Under the pieces are notes generated by a model that worked only from the letters and a program-made list of their open reading frames with translations, was not told the origin of the DNA and did not search any database. Positions 36,746 through 45,434 of a stretch of DNA of 64,000 nt are shown here, in pieces (positions within the stretch are counted from its first letter, which is position 1; each line of letters starts with the position of its first letter). The translations under genes were made by a program, and so were the position numbers. This stretch comes from Nakamurella endophytica (GTDB lineage Bacteria; Actinomycetota; Actinomycetes; Mycobacteriales; Nakamurellaceae), in the NCBI RefSeq assembly GCF_014646215.1, contig NZ_BMNA01000005.1:168084-232083 (forward strand). The letters are read 5' to 3'.

Positions 36746-38074
36746 TCAGGCCCCGCTACGTGGCCGGTCCGTCGCGAAGACGTCCGGCACGCCGTCCTGG
36801 TCGGCGTCCTCGGCCTCCTCCACGGCGAACCGGCGCCAGGTCCGGTTACTGGCGCGCAGGAACACCGAGGCCAGCAGCGCCGCGAGCAACGAGGCGGCCA
36901 GCACGCCCACCTTGACCCGGTCGTCCCGCTCGGTCCCGGCCCCGAACGCCAGGTCGCCGATCAGCAACGACACCGTGAAGCCGATCCCGGCGAGCACGGC
37001 CACCCCGGCGATGTCCCGCCACCGCAGTCCCTCGGCCAGGGGCATCCGGAAGACCGCGGACGCCAGCGCCGTGCCACCGAGCACGCCGACCGCCTTGCCC
37101 AGCACCAGGCCGACGACGATCCCGAGCGCCACCCGGTCCGAGAGCGATGCGGTCAACCCGCTCCAACCGCCGACCGCGACGCCGGCGGCGAAGAAGGCGA
37201 AGACCGGCACCGCCACCCCGGCCGACAGCGGGCGGAAGCGGTGCTCGAAATGCTCGGCCAGCCCGGGCCCGGCGTCCGGACCGCCGGCAGACCGGCTGCT
37301 CAGCACCGGCACCGCGAAGCCGAGCAGCACGCCGGCGACGGTGGCGTGGATGCCCGAGGCGTGCACGAGCGCCCAGGTCGCGACCGCCAGCGGCAGCAGC
37401 ACCGCCGGGTTGCGGACCCGGCGCTGGACGGCGACGGTGAACGCCGCCAGCGGCAGCAGCGCCAGCACCAGGTAGAGCGGGTGCAGCTCGGCGGAGTAGA
37501 AGAAGGCGATGACCACGATGGCCAGCAGGTCGTCGACCACCGCCAGCGCCAGCAGGAACGTCCGCAACGCCGACGGCAGGTGGGTGCTGATGACCGCCAG
37601 CACGGCCAGCGCGAACGCGATGTCGGTGGCCGTCGGGATGGCCCAGCCGGCCAGCGCCCCGTCGTGCGACCCCAGGTTCATCCCGACGTAGATCAACGCC
37701 GGGACGGCCATGCCGCCGACGGCGGCGGCCACCGGCACGGCGGCCCGCCGGACGCTGCGCAGGTCGCCGGCGACGAACTCCCGTTTCAGCTCCAGCCCGG
37801 CCACGAAGAAGAAGATCGCCAGCAGGCCGTCCGCCGCCCACTGCTCGAGCGAGAGGTCCAGGTGCAGCGCGGAGGGCCCCAGCCGCACCTCGCGCAACCA
37901 CTGGTAGCTCTCGCCCCACGGCGAGTTGGCCCAGGCCAGCGCCAGCACGGTCGCGGCCAGCAGCAGCACGCCGCCGACGGTCTCCCGGCGCAGGATCGCG
38001 GCGATCCGGCCGTACTCGGGCCAGGACCCGCGACCGAACAGCCGGAGCACGGGGAGGTCGGAGGGTGCGGGCAC
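36746..38074 (-). CDS. nhaA: Na+/H+ antiporter NhaA (442 aa)
   Basis: Electrogenic sodium-proton antiporter for pH and sodium homeostasis. The paired aspartates Asp181-Asp182 ([12 protein letters not shown]) match E. coli Asp163-164, and Asp151 in [14 protein letters not shown] matches Asp133. About 12 transmembrane helices occupy residues 30-415. An unusual short acidic C-terminal tail ([13 protein letters not shown]) follows. GTG starts 8 nt after AGGAG. Monocistronic by appearance, with its own terminator candidate. Confidence 0.95.
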   Translation of the reverse strand: MPAPSDLPVLRLFGRGSWPEYGRIAAILRRETVGGVLLLAATVLALAWANSPWGESYQWLREVRLGPSALHLDLSLEQWAADGLLAIFFFVAGLELKREFVAGDLRSVRRAAVPVAAAVGGMAVPALIYVGMNLGSHDGALAGWAIPTATDIAFALAVLAVISTHLPSALRTFLLALAVVDDLLAIVVIAFFYSAELHPLYLVLALLPLAAFTVAVQRRVRNPAVLLPLAVATWALVHASGIHATVAGVLLGFAVPVLSSRSAGGPDAGPGLAEHFEHRFRPLSAGVAVPVFAFFAAGVAVGGWSGLTASLSDRVALGIVVGLVLGKAVGVLGGTALASAVFRMPLAEGLRWRDIAGVAVLAGIGFTVSLLIGDLAFGAGTERDDRVKVGVLAASLLAALLASVFLRASNRTWRRFAVEEAEDADQDGVPDVFATDRPRSGA

Positions 38075-38245
38075 GGGCGGCTCCTGGAGTCGGGCACGGG
38101 CGAGTCACGCGCCGACCAGACTTCCCGGCTCACCGGGTCCCAGGGTAGTGCACGCCCTGCAAGCCGGGCGCCGGGGCGGACCGGGCGGTGCGTCGGGCGC
38201 CACACCGGGGAGGGGTTCCGTCGCCCGGGCAATTCGTTAGCATCG

Positions 38246-38257
38246 GCAACCAGTTGC
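38246..38257. promoter_or_regulatory. short palindrome upstream of the MFS gene
   Basis: GCAAC-CA-GTTGC is a perfect 12-bp dyad ending 15 nt before the MFS start codon, next to TTAGCAT. It could be a repressor site for the exporter, but it is short and may be chance. Confidence 0.25.
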
Positions 38258-38272
38258 GGAACGGGAGGCGCG

Positions 38273-40120
38273 ATGCACACCACCGGAGTGGACCGGGCGC
38301 AGGCACACCGGCGGCGGACCGCGCTGTCGGTCACCACGGTCGGCGTGCTGGCGGCGACCCTGAACTCGTCGATCCTGCTGATCTCCCTGCCGGCGATCTT
38401 CGCCGGACTCGGCCTGGATCCCCTGGCACCGGAGAACATCTCCTACCTGCTCTGGATGCTCATGGGCTATCTGCTGGTCACCGCGGTGCTGGTGGTGACC
38501 TTCGGCCGGCTCGGCGACCAGTACGGCCGGGCCCGGCTGTTCAACCTCGGCTTCCTGATCTTCACCGTGGCGTCCGTGGCCTGCGCGCTGGTGCCCTCGG
38601 GCGGCGCCGCGGGGGCGGTCGAGCTCATCGTGCTGCGGGTGGTCCAAGGCGTCGGCGGAGCCATGGTGACCGCCAACTCCACGGCGATCATCACCGACGC
38701 CTTCCCACCGGCCCGGCGCGGCTTCGCGCTGGGCGTCAACCAGGTCGCCGGCCTGGCCGGCTCGTTCCTCGGCCTGGTCATCGGCGGGTTGCTGTCCGAA
38801 TGGAGCTGGCGGGCGGTCTTCTGGGTCTCGGTGCCGGTGGGCCTCTGGGGCACCTGGATGGGGTACCGGACGCTGCACGACTCGCGCCGGACGGCGACGG
38901 CCGCGCGCATCGACTGGTGGGGCAACCTGACCTTCGGTGCGGGACTGGTGGCCCTGCTGGTGGCGATCACCTACGGCCTGCAGCCCTACGGCGGGCACAC
39001 CATAGGCTGGACCAGCCCGACCGTGCTCACGGGGTTGATCGGCGGAGTGGTGCTGCTGTCCGCCTTCGTCGCGATCGAGCTCCGCGTCACCGACCCGATG
39101 GTGGATCTGCGGCTGTTCCGCATCCGGGCCTTCGCCGCGGGCAACCTGGTCAACTTCCTGTCCGCGATGGCCCGCGGCGGGCTGCAGTTCATCCTGATCA
39201 TCTGGCTGCAGGGCATCTGGCTGCCGCTGCACGGGTACGACTTCGAGCAGACGCCGCTGTGGGCCGGCATCTACATGCTGCCGCTCACCGTGGGCTTCCT
39301 GGTCGCCGGTCCGCTGTCCGGGGCGCTGTCGGACCGGTTCGGCGCCCGCCTGTTCGCCACCGGCGGCCTGCTGCTGACCGCGCTGACCTTCGTCGGTCTC
39401 ATGCTCGTCCCGGCCGACTTCTCCTACCCGGTGTTCGCCGCCCTGCTGGCGCTCAACGGGATCGGTTCCGGCCTGCTGGCGGCGCCGAACTCCGCGGCGA
39501 TCATGAACGCGGTGCCGGCCGCGCAGCGCGGGGCCGCGTCGGGCGTCCGGGCCACCGGCATGAACGCCGGCATGGTGCTGTCGATGGGCGGATTCTTCAC
39601 GCTCATGGCGGTGGGCCTGTCCAGCCGCCTGCCGTCCTCGCTGTACGACGGGTTGACCGGCCTCGGCGTGCACCCCGAGGCGGCGACGGCCATCTCCGGG
39701 GTGCCGCCGGTCGGCACGCTGTTCGCCGCGTTCCTCGGCGACAACCCGGTCCGGCAGCTGCTGCAGGAGGTCGACCCGGCGCAGCTGCAGGCCGGGGGCG
39801 GCGCGGACGTGGCGACGCTGACGGGCCGCACCTTCTTCCCGCACCTGATCTCCGACGCCTTCCACCACGGCCTGGTGGTGGCGTTCACGGCCTCGGTCGT
39901 CCTGCTGCTCGTGGCCGTGGTGGCGTCCGCACTGCGCGGCCGGCACTTCGTGCACGCGGACGCGGTGGCGGCCGACGAGCACCCCGGACACGTCGTCGCC
40001 GCGATCGGGACCGCCGGCGCCGCGCTCGACGTGCCGAACTCCCCCGACGCCGCCGCGGTCCTCGCGGACGCCACCGCACTGCACGGCGCGGCCGCCCGGC
40101 CCGGGGGCCGAGCCGGCTGA
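38273..40120 (+). CDS. MFS transporter, DHA2-type drug:H+ antiporter (615 aa)
   Basis: Large major-facilitator permease with about 14 transmembrane helices, as in the DHA2 family. Motif A is GRLGDQYGRARLFNLG, motif C-like VNQVAGLAGSFLGLVIGGLL, and a second motif A LSGALSDRFGARLFA starts the second half. A hydrophilic stretch (about 450-530) lies before the last helix, longer than usual, and the C-terminal 70 residues are Ala-rich and cytoplasmic. The ATG follows GGGAGG. It is divergent from nhaA and convergent with topoisomerase IB. Substrate unknown. Confidence 0.88.
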   Translation: MHTTGVDRAQAHRRRTALSVTTVGVLAATLNSSILLISLPAIFAGLGLDPLAPENISYLLWMLMGYLLVTAVLVVTFGRLGDQYGRARLFNLGFLIFTVASVACALVPSGGAAGAVELIVLRVVQGVGGAMVTANSTAIITDAFPPARRGFALGVNQVAGLAGSFLGLVIGGLLSEWSWRAVFWVSVPVGLWGTWMGYRTLHDSRRTATAARIDWWGNLTFGAGLVALLVAITYGLQPYGGHTIGWTSPTVLTGLIGGVVLLSAFVAIELRVTDPMVDLRLFRIRAFAAGNLVNFLSAMARGGLQFILIIWLQGIWLPLHGYDFEQTPLWAGIYMLPLTVGFLVAGPLSGALSDRFGARLFATGGLLLTALTFVGLMLVPADFSYPVFAALLALNGIGSGLLAAPNSAAIMNAVPAAQRGAASGVRATGMNAGMVLSMGGFFTLMAVGLSSRLPSSLYDGLTGLGVHPEAATAISGVPPVGTLFAAFLGDNPVRQLLQEVDPAQLQAGGGADVATLTGRTFFPHLISDAFHHGLVVAFTASVVLLLVAVVASALRGRHFVHADAVAADEHPGHVVAAIGTAGAALDVPNSPDAAAVLADATALHGAAARPGGRAG

Positions 40121-40157
40121 CGGTGCCGGCCGCCGGCCGGCCGCCGGCCGGCGTCAG
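40117..40157. terminator. stop-codon hairpin between MFS gene and topoisomerase IB
   Basis: Outer arms CTGACG (40117-40122) and CGTCAG (40152-40157) enclose a GCCGGCC/GGCCGGC stem in the 33-bp space of two convergent genes. Both stop codons lie in the outer arms. The inside is a tandem CCGGCCG repeat. Confidence 0.55.
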
Positions 40158-41230
40158 GACTGCAGCAGGGTCAGGACCGCCTTCTCCACGGCCGGCACGG
40201 CGGCGACCCGGGACAGCACCAGGCCGACCTGTTCGGCGTCCGTCAGGTCCGGCAGGTCCGCGGCCAGCGTGCGCAGCGCCCGAGTGACGGCGGTGGACAC
40301 GGTCTGGTCCTGCTCGTAGGCGGAGATCACCCGCGGGTCGATGTACGACGACCGCGCCACCGCGGGCGTGTTGCCCAGCAGCTGGGACGTGGCGACCACC
40401 GCGGTGCGGACCGCCTTGGCGGTCGCCGTCTTGGACGGCTTGCGCCGCGGGTCACGGGCGGTGGCCAGCTGCGCGAGCGCCACGGAGGCCAGCACCGTCC
40501 CGTGCCAGGTGCGGAAGTCCTTGGCGGACATGTTCTCCGACAGCACGTCCTTGAGATAGGCGTTGATGTCGGCGGATCCGATGTGCCGCCAGTGCCGGCC
40601 GTCCCGGAACACCAGCAGCTCGTCGCCGCCGCCGCGGCGCAGCCGCATGGTGCCGACCGCGTCGAGCAGCTCCGGGTCCTCGATGCGCTCGATGCGGTGC
40701 AGGCCGGACTTGGCGGTGTAGTCGAAGACCAGCTGGTTGCGTTCCCGGCGGACGTGCTCGCGGCGCAGCGTCGCGAGCCCGAAGCTGCCGTTGGTCTCGG
40801 CGTACACCTCGCCGCCGATGCGGAAGTGCCCGCGGTCCAGCAGCCGGAACGCGGTGGCCAGGGCGCGTTCTCGCGGCATCCCGGGCAGGGCCAGGTGCTG
40901 GTCGACGGTGCGGCGCGCGCTCGGCAGCTGCTTGCCGAAGTCGATGACCCGCTCGAACTTGGCCCGGTGCCGGCTCTCCTGCCAGTACGGGTGGTAGAGG
41001 TACTGGCGCCGGCCGGCGGCGTCCGTCCCGACCGCCTGCAGGTGACCGTTCGGGTAGGGCGTGATCCAGACGTCCTGCCAGGCCGGTGGGATGACGAGTC
41101 CGTTGATCCGCTCGACGGTCTCGGGGTCGCGGACGGCGGCGCCGGTCCGGTCCAGGTACTGCCAGCCCTTGCCGCGGCGGCGGCGGGTGTATCCGGGCTG
41201 GCCGGGGTGCGTTCTGCGCAGTCGTGGCAC
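40154..41230 (-). CDS. DNA topoisomerase IB, poxvirus/eukaryote type (358 aa)
   Basis: Relaxes supercoils by a 3'-phosphotyrosyl intermediate; it has no relation to bacterial TopA. The N-terminal domain (1-95) contains GKGWQYLDRTG and LVIPPAWQDVWITPYPNGH. The catalytic domain has Arg137 (FRIGGEVYAETNGSFG), Lys173 (DYTAKSG), Arg240 (AKDFRTWHGT) and nucleophile Tyr296 in VARSSYIDPRV. The size is typical of bacterial TopIB. The start is GTG; promoter unclear. This enzyme is accessory in bacteria and patchily distributed. Confidence 0.93.
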   Translation of the reverse strand: MPRLRRTHPGQPGYTRRRRGKGWQYLDRTGAAVRDPETVERINGLVIPPAWQDVWITPYPNGHLQAVGTDAAGRRQYLYHPYWQESRHRAKFERVIDFGKQLPSARRTVDQHLALPGMPRERALATAFRLLDRGHFRIGGEVYAETNGSFGLATLRREHVRRERNQLVFDYTAKSGLHRIERIEDPELLDAVGTMRLRRGGGDELLVFRDGRHWRHIGSADINAYLKDVLSENMSAKDFRTWHGTVLASVALAQLATARDPRRKPSKTATAKAVRTAVVATSQLLGNTPAVARSSYIDPRVISAYEQDQTVSTAVTRALRTLAADLPDLTDAEQVGLVLSRVAAVPAVEKAVLTLLQS

Positions 41231-41275
41231 GCCCGCACTGTTCCCCGTGCCGCGCGCTGCATGCCGCCGCCGGTG

Positions 41276-42034
41276 TCAGCTCACCGCGGTGCCGAACAGC
41301 GAGCCGATCGCATAGGTGACGGCGAGCCCGATGGCTCCTCCGGTGACCACCCGGGCGACGGCGAGCCGTCCCGATGCTCCGCCGATCCGGGCACTGCCGG
41401 CTCCGGTCAACGCCAGCGCCAGCAGGACGGCGACCACCGTCACCGGCACCCGCCAGGCCGGGGGTGGCAGGAGGATCGCCAGCAGCGGCAGCAGCGCGCC
41501 GAGGGTGAAGGACAGCGCCGACGCGCCCGCCGCCTGCCACGGGTTCGCCAGGTCGTCGGGGTCCAGGTGCAGTTCGGCGTCCAGGTGCGCGGCCAGCGCG
41601 TCGTGCTCGGTCAGCTCGGTGGCGACCTGCCGCGCCGTCGCCGGCCGCAGACCCTTGGCCTCGTAGAGCGCGACGAGTTCCTCGAACTCCTCCTCGGGCG
41701 TATCCCGCAGCTCCTGCACCTCCAGCGCCAGCAGCGCCCGCTCCGAGTCCCGCTGGCTGCTCACCGAGACGTACTCGCCGAGCGCCATCGACACGGCGCC
41801 GGCCACCAGCCCGGCGATACCCGCGGTGAACAGCGGCCCGCGCGCGGTGGTGGCACCGGCCACGCCGACCACCAGCCCGGCGACGGACACGATTCCGTCG
41901 TTGGCGCCGAGCACCCCGGCCCGCAGCCAGTTCAGCCGACCCAGGTTGGAGTGCGGCTCGTGCGCCGGCTGCCCGGCCGCTCCGGGCTCGGCGAACTGTC
42001 CGGTGGTCTCCTCGCGACTGCTCACGCCGGCCAT
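41276..42034 (-). CDS. VIT1/CCC1 family iron/manganese transporter (252 aa)
   Basis: Membrane protein related to vacuolar iron transporters. The family signature LRAGVLGANDGIVSVAGLVV is near residue 40, followed by a second helix with GLVAGAVSMALGEYVSVSSQ. A cytoplasmic helical, acidic loop (about 95-165) carries metal-binding Glu residues (EVQELRDTPEEEFEELVALY). Three more helices end the chain. Probably exports or detoxifies Fe2+/Mn2+. The ATG was taken as start; an alternative GTG lies four codons downstream. It follows the tad operon by 40 bp on the same strand. Confidence 0.88.
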   Translation of the reverse strand: MAGVSSREETTGQFAEPGAAGQPAHEPHSNLGRLNWLRAGVLGANDGIVSVAGLVVGVAGATTARGPLFTAGIAGLVAGAVSMALGEYVSVSSQRDSERALLALEVQELRDTPEEEFEELVALYEAKGLRPATARQVATELTEHDALAAHLDAELHLDPDDLANPWQAAGASALSFTLGALLPLLAILLPPPAWRVPVTVVAVLLALALTGAGSARIGGASGRLAVARVVTGGAIGLAVTYAIGSLFGTAVS

Positions 42035-42074
42035 GCAAGCACGACGGGAGGGCCGTCACCAGCACAGCCTGGGC

Positions 42075-42476
42075 TCAGCGCGCCTGGTCACGCCACACCG
42101 GGGTGCCCGCCGCGGTGACCGTGCGCCGCAGCGTCGGGTGCCCGAACACCACCCCGAAGGCGACGGGGACGTCCGCGGTGCAGGTCACCCGGACGGTGCC
42201 GGCGTCGACGCCGACCACCACGCCGACGGTTTCGCCGCGGACCGCCAGGTACCGCTGGGCGGCCGCGACGGCGGCGTCCTCCTGTCCCGCGCCGCCCGTC
42301 CGCGGGTCGATGGCGTCGGCGGCGGCCGCGGCGGCGCCGTCGCACAGGTTCTGTGTGCGCTGCCCGCCCAGGAAGGCCGACCCGGCCGCGGTCACGCCGG
42401 CCGCCAGCAGCAACAGGCAGGCCAGCATGCCCAGCACCAGCGGGGTGACCGAGCCGCGGTCCCGCCCGTGCCTCAC
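42075..42476 (-). CDS. Rv3654c-like TadE-related secretion protein (133 aa)
   Basis: Last gene of the tad operon; matches the 'helicase/secretion neighborhood TadE-like' type found after tadE genes in actinobacteria. The N-terminal pilin-like segment DRGSVTPLVLGMLACLLLLA is a short leader plus hydrophobic helix, followed by LCDGAAAAAADAIDP and a beta-rich domain with TVRVTCTADVPVAFG. GTG overlaps the previous stop by 4 bp (GTGA). Probably a minor pseudopilin or membrane-anchored assembly protein. Confidence 0.8.
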   Translation of the reverse strand: MRHGRDRGSVTPLVLGMLACLLLLAAGVTAAGSAFLGGQRTQNLCDGAAAAAADAIDPRTGGAGQEDAAVAAAQRYLAVRGETVGVVVGVDAGTVRVTCTADVPVAFGVVFGHPTLRRTVTAAGTPVWRDQAR

Positions 42477-42967
42477 GCCCCCTCCCGCAGCTCGCCCACG
42501 TGCACCGTGTAGACGCCGGTCACCGTGTTGGTCCGGCCGGAGATCACGCTCGGCACCCCGGGCAGGGTCAGCACCGCGGTGACGCAGACGTCGTAGACGC
42601 TGCCGGCGGCCAGCGACGGCGCGATCTCGTGCTCCGCCGTGCAGGCGGATCCGGCGGCGACGAACCGCACCGTCAGCGCGCTGCCGCCGAGACGCTGGTC
42701 GGCAAGGTCGATCTCGGCGACGGCACGCGCTCGCGCGGCCCCGTCCGCGACGGACGCGGCCGAGTCCATGGCCCGGCCGGCGTCCCGCGCCGCCTGGTCC
42801 ACCGCCAGGGTCACGGCCTGGATGCGCAGCAGCGCCACCAGGATGTAGACCGCCGGGATCAACACCAGCACGGCGAGCACGACGACCTCGACGACCGCCC
42901 GGCCGGCGTCCCCGTCGCCCGGGTCCGTGTCCGTGTCCGTGTCCGTGTCCGCGTCCTCGGTGTTTAT
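42473..42967 (-). CDS. TadE/TadG-like pseudopilin with no canonical start (up to 164 aa)
   Basis: Pilus-assembly protein with an N-terminal hydrophobic helix (GRAVVEVVVLAVLVLIPAVY) and a conserved LRIQAVTLAVDQAARDAGRA stretch, then a beta-rich domain ending TGVYTVHVGELR. No ATG, GTG or TTG lies upstream of the helix in this frame before the region inside tadE. The best candidate is ATA in ATAA, overlapping the tadE stop and close to GGAGGAG; ACG codons in a Thr-Asp repeat follow. The coordinates take the ATA. A GTG inside the helix would destroy the signal region. Confidence 0.7.
   Translation of the reverse strand: MNTEDADTDTDTDTDPGDGDAGRAVVEVVVLAVLVLIPAVYILVALLRIQAVTLAVDQAARDAGRAMDSAASVADGAARARAVAEIDLADQRLGGSALTVRFVAAGSACTAEHEIAPSLAAGSVYDVCVTAVLTLPGVPSVISGRTNTVTGVYTVHVGELREGA
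42923..42950. repeat. hexanucleotide tandem repeat GTCCGT, 4.7 copies
   Basis: Perfect 6-bp repeat at the 5' end of the TadG-like gene, coding for alternating Asp-Thr on the minus strand. Slippage would change the number of Asp-Thr pairs without shifting frame. Confidence 0.85.
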
Positions 42968-43356
42968 CTCTCCTCCCGCAGCGAGTGCCCGGTGACGGTG
43001 ATGTCCGGCAGCACGCCGTCGAGCAGGGCCACCGGGCCGGGAGCCCGCATGGTGCAGGTGACCTCGACGAGCAGCCCGTCCGCCGACCAGCTGCACCGGA
43101 CGGTGCCGGCAGTGCCGCCGGCCACGCTCCCGGACAGCAGGGCCCTCGCCCGGTCGGCGGCCACCGCGTCCGGGACGTCGGCGTTCGCCGCGTACCGCGC
43201 CGCCTGCGCCGCCGCGGAGGTCAGCAGGGTCCGGGCGTAGGCCCACAGCCCGACGGTGACCAGGGCCAGGAACAGCAGCAGGAGCAGGACGGACACCATC
43301 GCGAACTCGGCCACCGCCGAGCCGCGGTCGCCGTCCGCGGCCGCCGGGCCGTTCAG
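42964..43356 (-). CDS. TadE-like pseudopilin (about 130 aa)
   Basis: Minor pilin of the Tad system. The N-terminal segment GDRGSAVAEFAMVSVLLLLL has the type IV-like pilin leader pattern with Glu after the cleavage region, followed by SAAAQAARYAANADVPDAVA and a C-terminal beta domain. No ordinary start precedes the leader: the frame has only CTG in CTGA overlapping the pilin stop, which I used. An in-frame GTG (in GSAVAEF) would remove the leader. The stop overlaps the next gene in ATAA. Confidence 0.78.
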   Translation of the reverse strand: MNGPAAADGDRGSAVAEFAMVSVLLLLLFLALVTVGLWAYARTLLTSAAAQAARYAANADVPDAVAADRARALLSGSVAGGTAGTVRCSWSADGLLVEVTCTMRAPGPVALLDGVLPDITVTGHSLREER

Positions 43357-43580
43357 CCCCCGGAGCCGGTGACCGTGCGGAAGGCGTTGGTGACGGCGTC
43401 CAGCACCTGCTGCTTGAACACCGCGAGCAGGGCGATGACCACGATCGCGGTCATCACCGTGATCATCACCCAGCCCGGGACGTCGCCGCGGTCGGCGGCG
43501 CCGGCCGGGCGGCGGGGTGGTGGGCGACGGGTCAGGTCGGCCAGCCGACCGAGCAGCAGCAGGAACAGCCGGCTCACCAT
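43353..43580 (-). CDS. Flp-type pilin, DUF4244 family (75 aa)
   Basis: Major pilin candidate. A basic N-terminal leader (residues 1-35, Arg/Pro-rich) is followed by the hydrophobic helix PGWVMITVMTAIVVIALLAV and a short C-terminus ending FRTVTGSGG. This is the DUF4244 pattern found at this place in actinobacterial tad operons. The ATG follows GAGGAG by 6 nt. It starts 50 bp after tadC, long enough for processing that raises pilin expression. Confidence 0.85.
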   Translation of the reverse strand: MVSRLFLLLLGRLADLTRRPPPRRPAGAADRGDVPGWVMITVMTAIVVIALLAVFKQQVLDAVTNAFRTVTGSGG

Positions 43581-43630
43581 GGTGGTCTCCTCGGTCTGGT
43601 GGAGCGGGACGGTCGGGAGGGCAGGGCATC

Positions 43631-44569
43631 TCACCGGGCCACCGTGGTGATGGCGATGAGGCCCGGGTAGAGGGCGAAGAGGATCGTGATCGGCAGGACG
43701 AGGAAGACCACCGGCACCATCATGGCGATCTCCTTCTTGCCGCCTGCCTCGAGCAGCCGGCGTTTGCCCAGATCGCGGACGTCGGCGGCCTGGGCGCGCA
43801 GGACGTCGGCGAGCGGTGTCCCGCGCTCGACGGCGACGGCCATCCCGTCCAGGAACCGGGCCAGCGGCTCGAGCCGGGTGCGGTCGCGCAGCGCGGTCAG
43901 GGCCGCGAGCAGCGGTGTGCCGGCACGGGTGTCGGCGAGGATGGACGCCAACTGGTCGACCAGGTGACCGCGGGCCAGCCGCGAGATGCGGTCGATGGCG
44001 CCGACGGGTCCCTCCCCGGCGGTGACGGCCAGCGCCAGCATCTCCGCCACGACCGGGAACTCGCTCAGCACGTCGGCGTCCCGGCGGGCGGCGGCCTGCG
44101 ACAGCCACCAGTCCCGGCCGAGCACCCCGCCGGCGGTGCAGGCCAGCACCAGCAGCGCGACCACGACGGGATTGCTCTGACCGAACAGCACGGCGAGCAG
44201 CCCCAGGCCGAGCCCGGTGGCCGCGCCGGCGGCGCCCCACACCACCTGCTCGGCACGGAACTGCTCGACGGTCATCGGCGAGTCGAGGGTCTGCAGCCGG
44301 CGCCGCACCGACGCCTGGCCGCCGACCAGCCGGTCGAGGAAGCGCACCGCGTCCCGCACGGCCGGGGCGGTCAGCCGGGCCAGCGCCCCGCCGCGTCCCG
44401 CCTCGGCGTCCGCGGCCAGCAGCCGGGACGGGGCCGAGGTGTCCCCCAGGTACGGCGCGACCCGGTCGCCGAGCGAGAGCCGGCGCAGCGGCGGGGCGGC
44501 CAGCACGGCCAGCAGCACGCCGGCCGCGGCGACCGCCCCGAGCAGGCCGCCGACGACGGCGAGGTTCAC
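43631..44569 (-). CDS. tadC: TadC-like inner-membrane platform protein (312 aa)
   Basis: Type II secretion F-domain protein of the Tad pilus platform. Hydrophobic segments lie at the N-terminus (1-25), about 110-155, and at the C-terminus with KKEIAMMVPVVFLVLPITIL. The cytoplasmic T2SF helical bundle has FPVVAEMLALAVTAGEGPVGAI and MAVAVERGTPLADVLRAQA. GTG start, 10 bp after tadB. It pairs with TadB to form the platform on which the CpaF ATPase acts. Confidence 0.9.
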   Translation of the reverse strand: MNLAVVGGLLGAVAAAGVLLAVLAAPPLRRLSLGDRVAPYLGDTSAPSRLLAADAEAGRGGALARLTAPAVRDAVRFLDRLVGGQASVRRRLQTLDSPMTVEQFRAEQVVWGAAGAATGLGLGLLAVLFGQSNPVVVALLVLACTAGGVLGRDWWLSQAAARRDADVLSEFPVVAEMLALAVTAGEGPVGAIDRISRLARGHLVDQLASILADTRAGTPLLAALTALRDRTRLEPLARFLDGMAVAVERGTPLADVLRAQAADVRDLGKRRLLEAGGKKEIAMMVPVVFLVLPITILFALYPGLIAITTVAR

Positions 44570-44579
44570 CGGACACCGC

Positions 44580-45434
44580 TCACCGCAGCACCCGCCGGTC
44601 CTCGGGCAGCCGGCCGATCCGGACCATCAGCCGGTAGGCGGCCACCGACAGCACCGCGCCGACCACGAGGATCGAGGTGCCGGTGGGGGTGTCGTACGCG
44701 GACAGGGTCTCCCGCTGGGTGGCCAGCAGGACCAGCACCAACCACGGTGCGGCCACCGCCATCCGGGCGGCGTTGACCGACCAGGACTGCCGGGCCAGCA
44801 GTTCCGCACGGGTCCTGGCGTCCTCCCGCAGGAACGCGGACAGCGTCGTCAGCAGCCGGCCCAGGTCGGTGCCGCCCACCTCGCGGGCCACCCGCAGCGA
44901 CTCGCACACCCGGTCGCCCACCGGGTCGGCCAGCGCATCCTTGAGCCGGTCCAGGCACAGGTCGAACCGTCCGGTGACCCGATAGTCCGTGCCGAACTGG
45001 GCGAAAGCGGCGCGCAGCTGCTGCGGCCCGCGCACCCCGACCGCCGCCAGCGCCTCGGGCAGCGACAGCCCGGCGCGGACGCCGGAGGTCAGGTTGTCCA
45101 CGACCTCCGGCCACAGCTCCCGCAGGTCCGACTGGCGCCGGCGCCGCAGCCGGGACACCAGCAGCCGCGGACCGGCGGCGGCGAACAGGCCGAAGATCAC
45201 GGACACCGACACGGACACCGTGACCACCAGGGCCGCCACGGCGACCAGGACACCGGCCAGCACCTGCAGCACCACCAGCTGCCGCGGGGACACGCCGGAC
45301 AGCCCGGCCTGGGCCAGCTCCTCGCGCATCCGCTCCGTGCGGGCGCGTGGCCGCGGTGCGCGGGGCCGGCGCGTGCACCCGTGCCACAGGAGCAGCAGGC
45401 CGACTCCGGCCAGGGCACCGACGAACGCCCCCAT
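44580..45434 (-). CDS. tadB: TadB-like inner-membrane platform protein (284 aa)
   Basis: First gene of the tad operon here; T2SF-domain protein. It has an N-terminal helix (MGAFVGALAGVGLLLLWHG), a middle helical pair (about 60-95) and C-terminal helices around ILVVGAVLSVAAYRLMV. The cytoplasmic bundle has WPEVVDNLTSGVRAGLSLPE and VAREVGGTDLGRLLTTLSAF. The ATG lies 7 nt after GGAGG; a GTG two codons upstream is the alternative. In related genomes an ssd-like gene and cpaF come directly before it; neither is present here. Confidence 0.9.
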   Translation of the reverse strand: MGAFVGALAGVGLLLLWHGCTRRPRAPRPRARTERMREELAQAGLSGVSPRQLVVLQVLAGVLVAVAALVVTVSVSVSVIFGLFAAAGPRLLVSRLRRRRQSDLRELWPEVVDNLTSGVRAGLSLPEALAAVGVRGPQQLRAAFAQFGTDYRVTGRFDLCLDRLKDALADPVGDRVCESLRVAREVGGTDLGRLLTTLSAFLREDARTRAELLARQSWSVNAARMAVAAPWLVLVLLATQRETLSAYDTPTGTSILVVGAVLSVAAYRLMVRIGRLPEDRRVLR

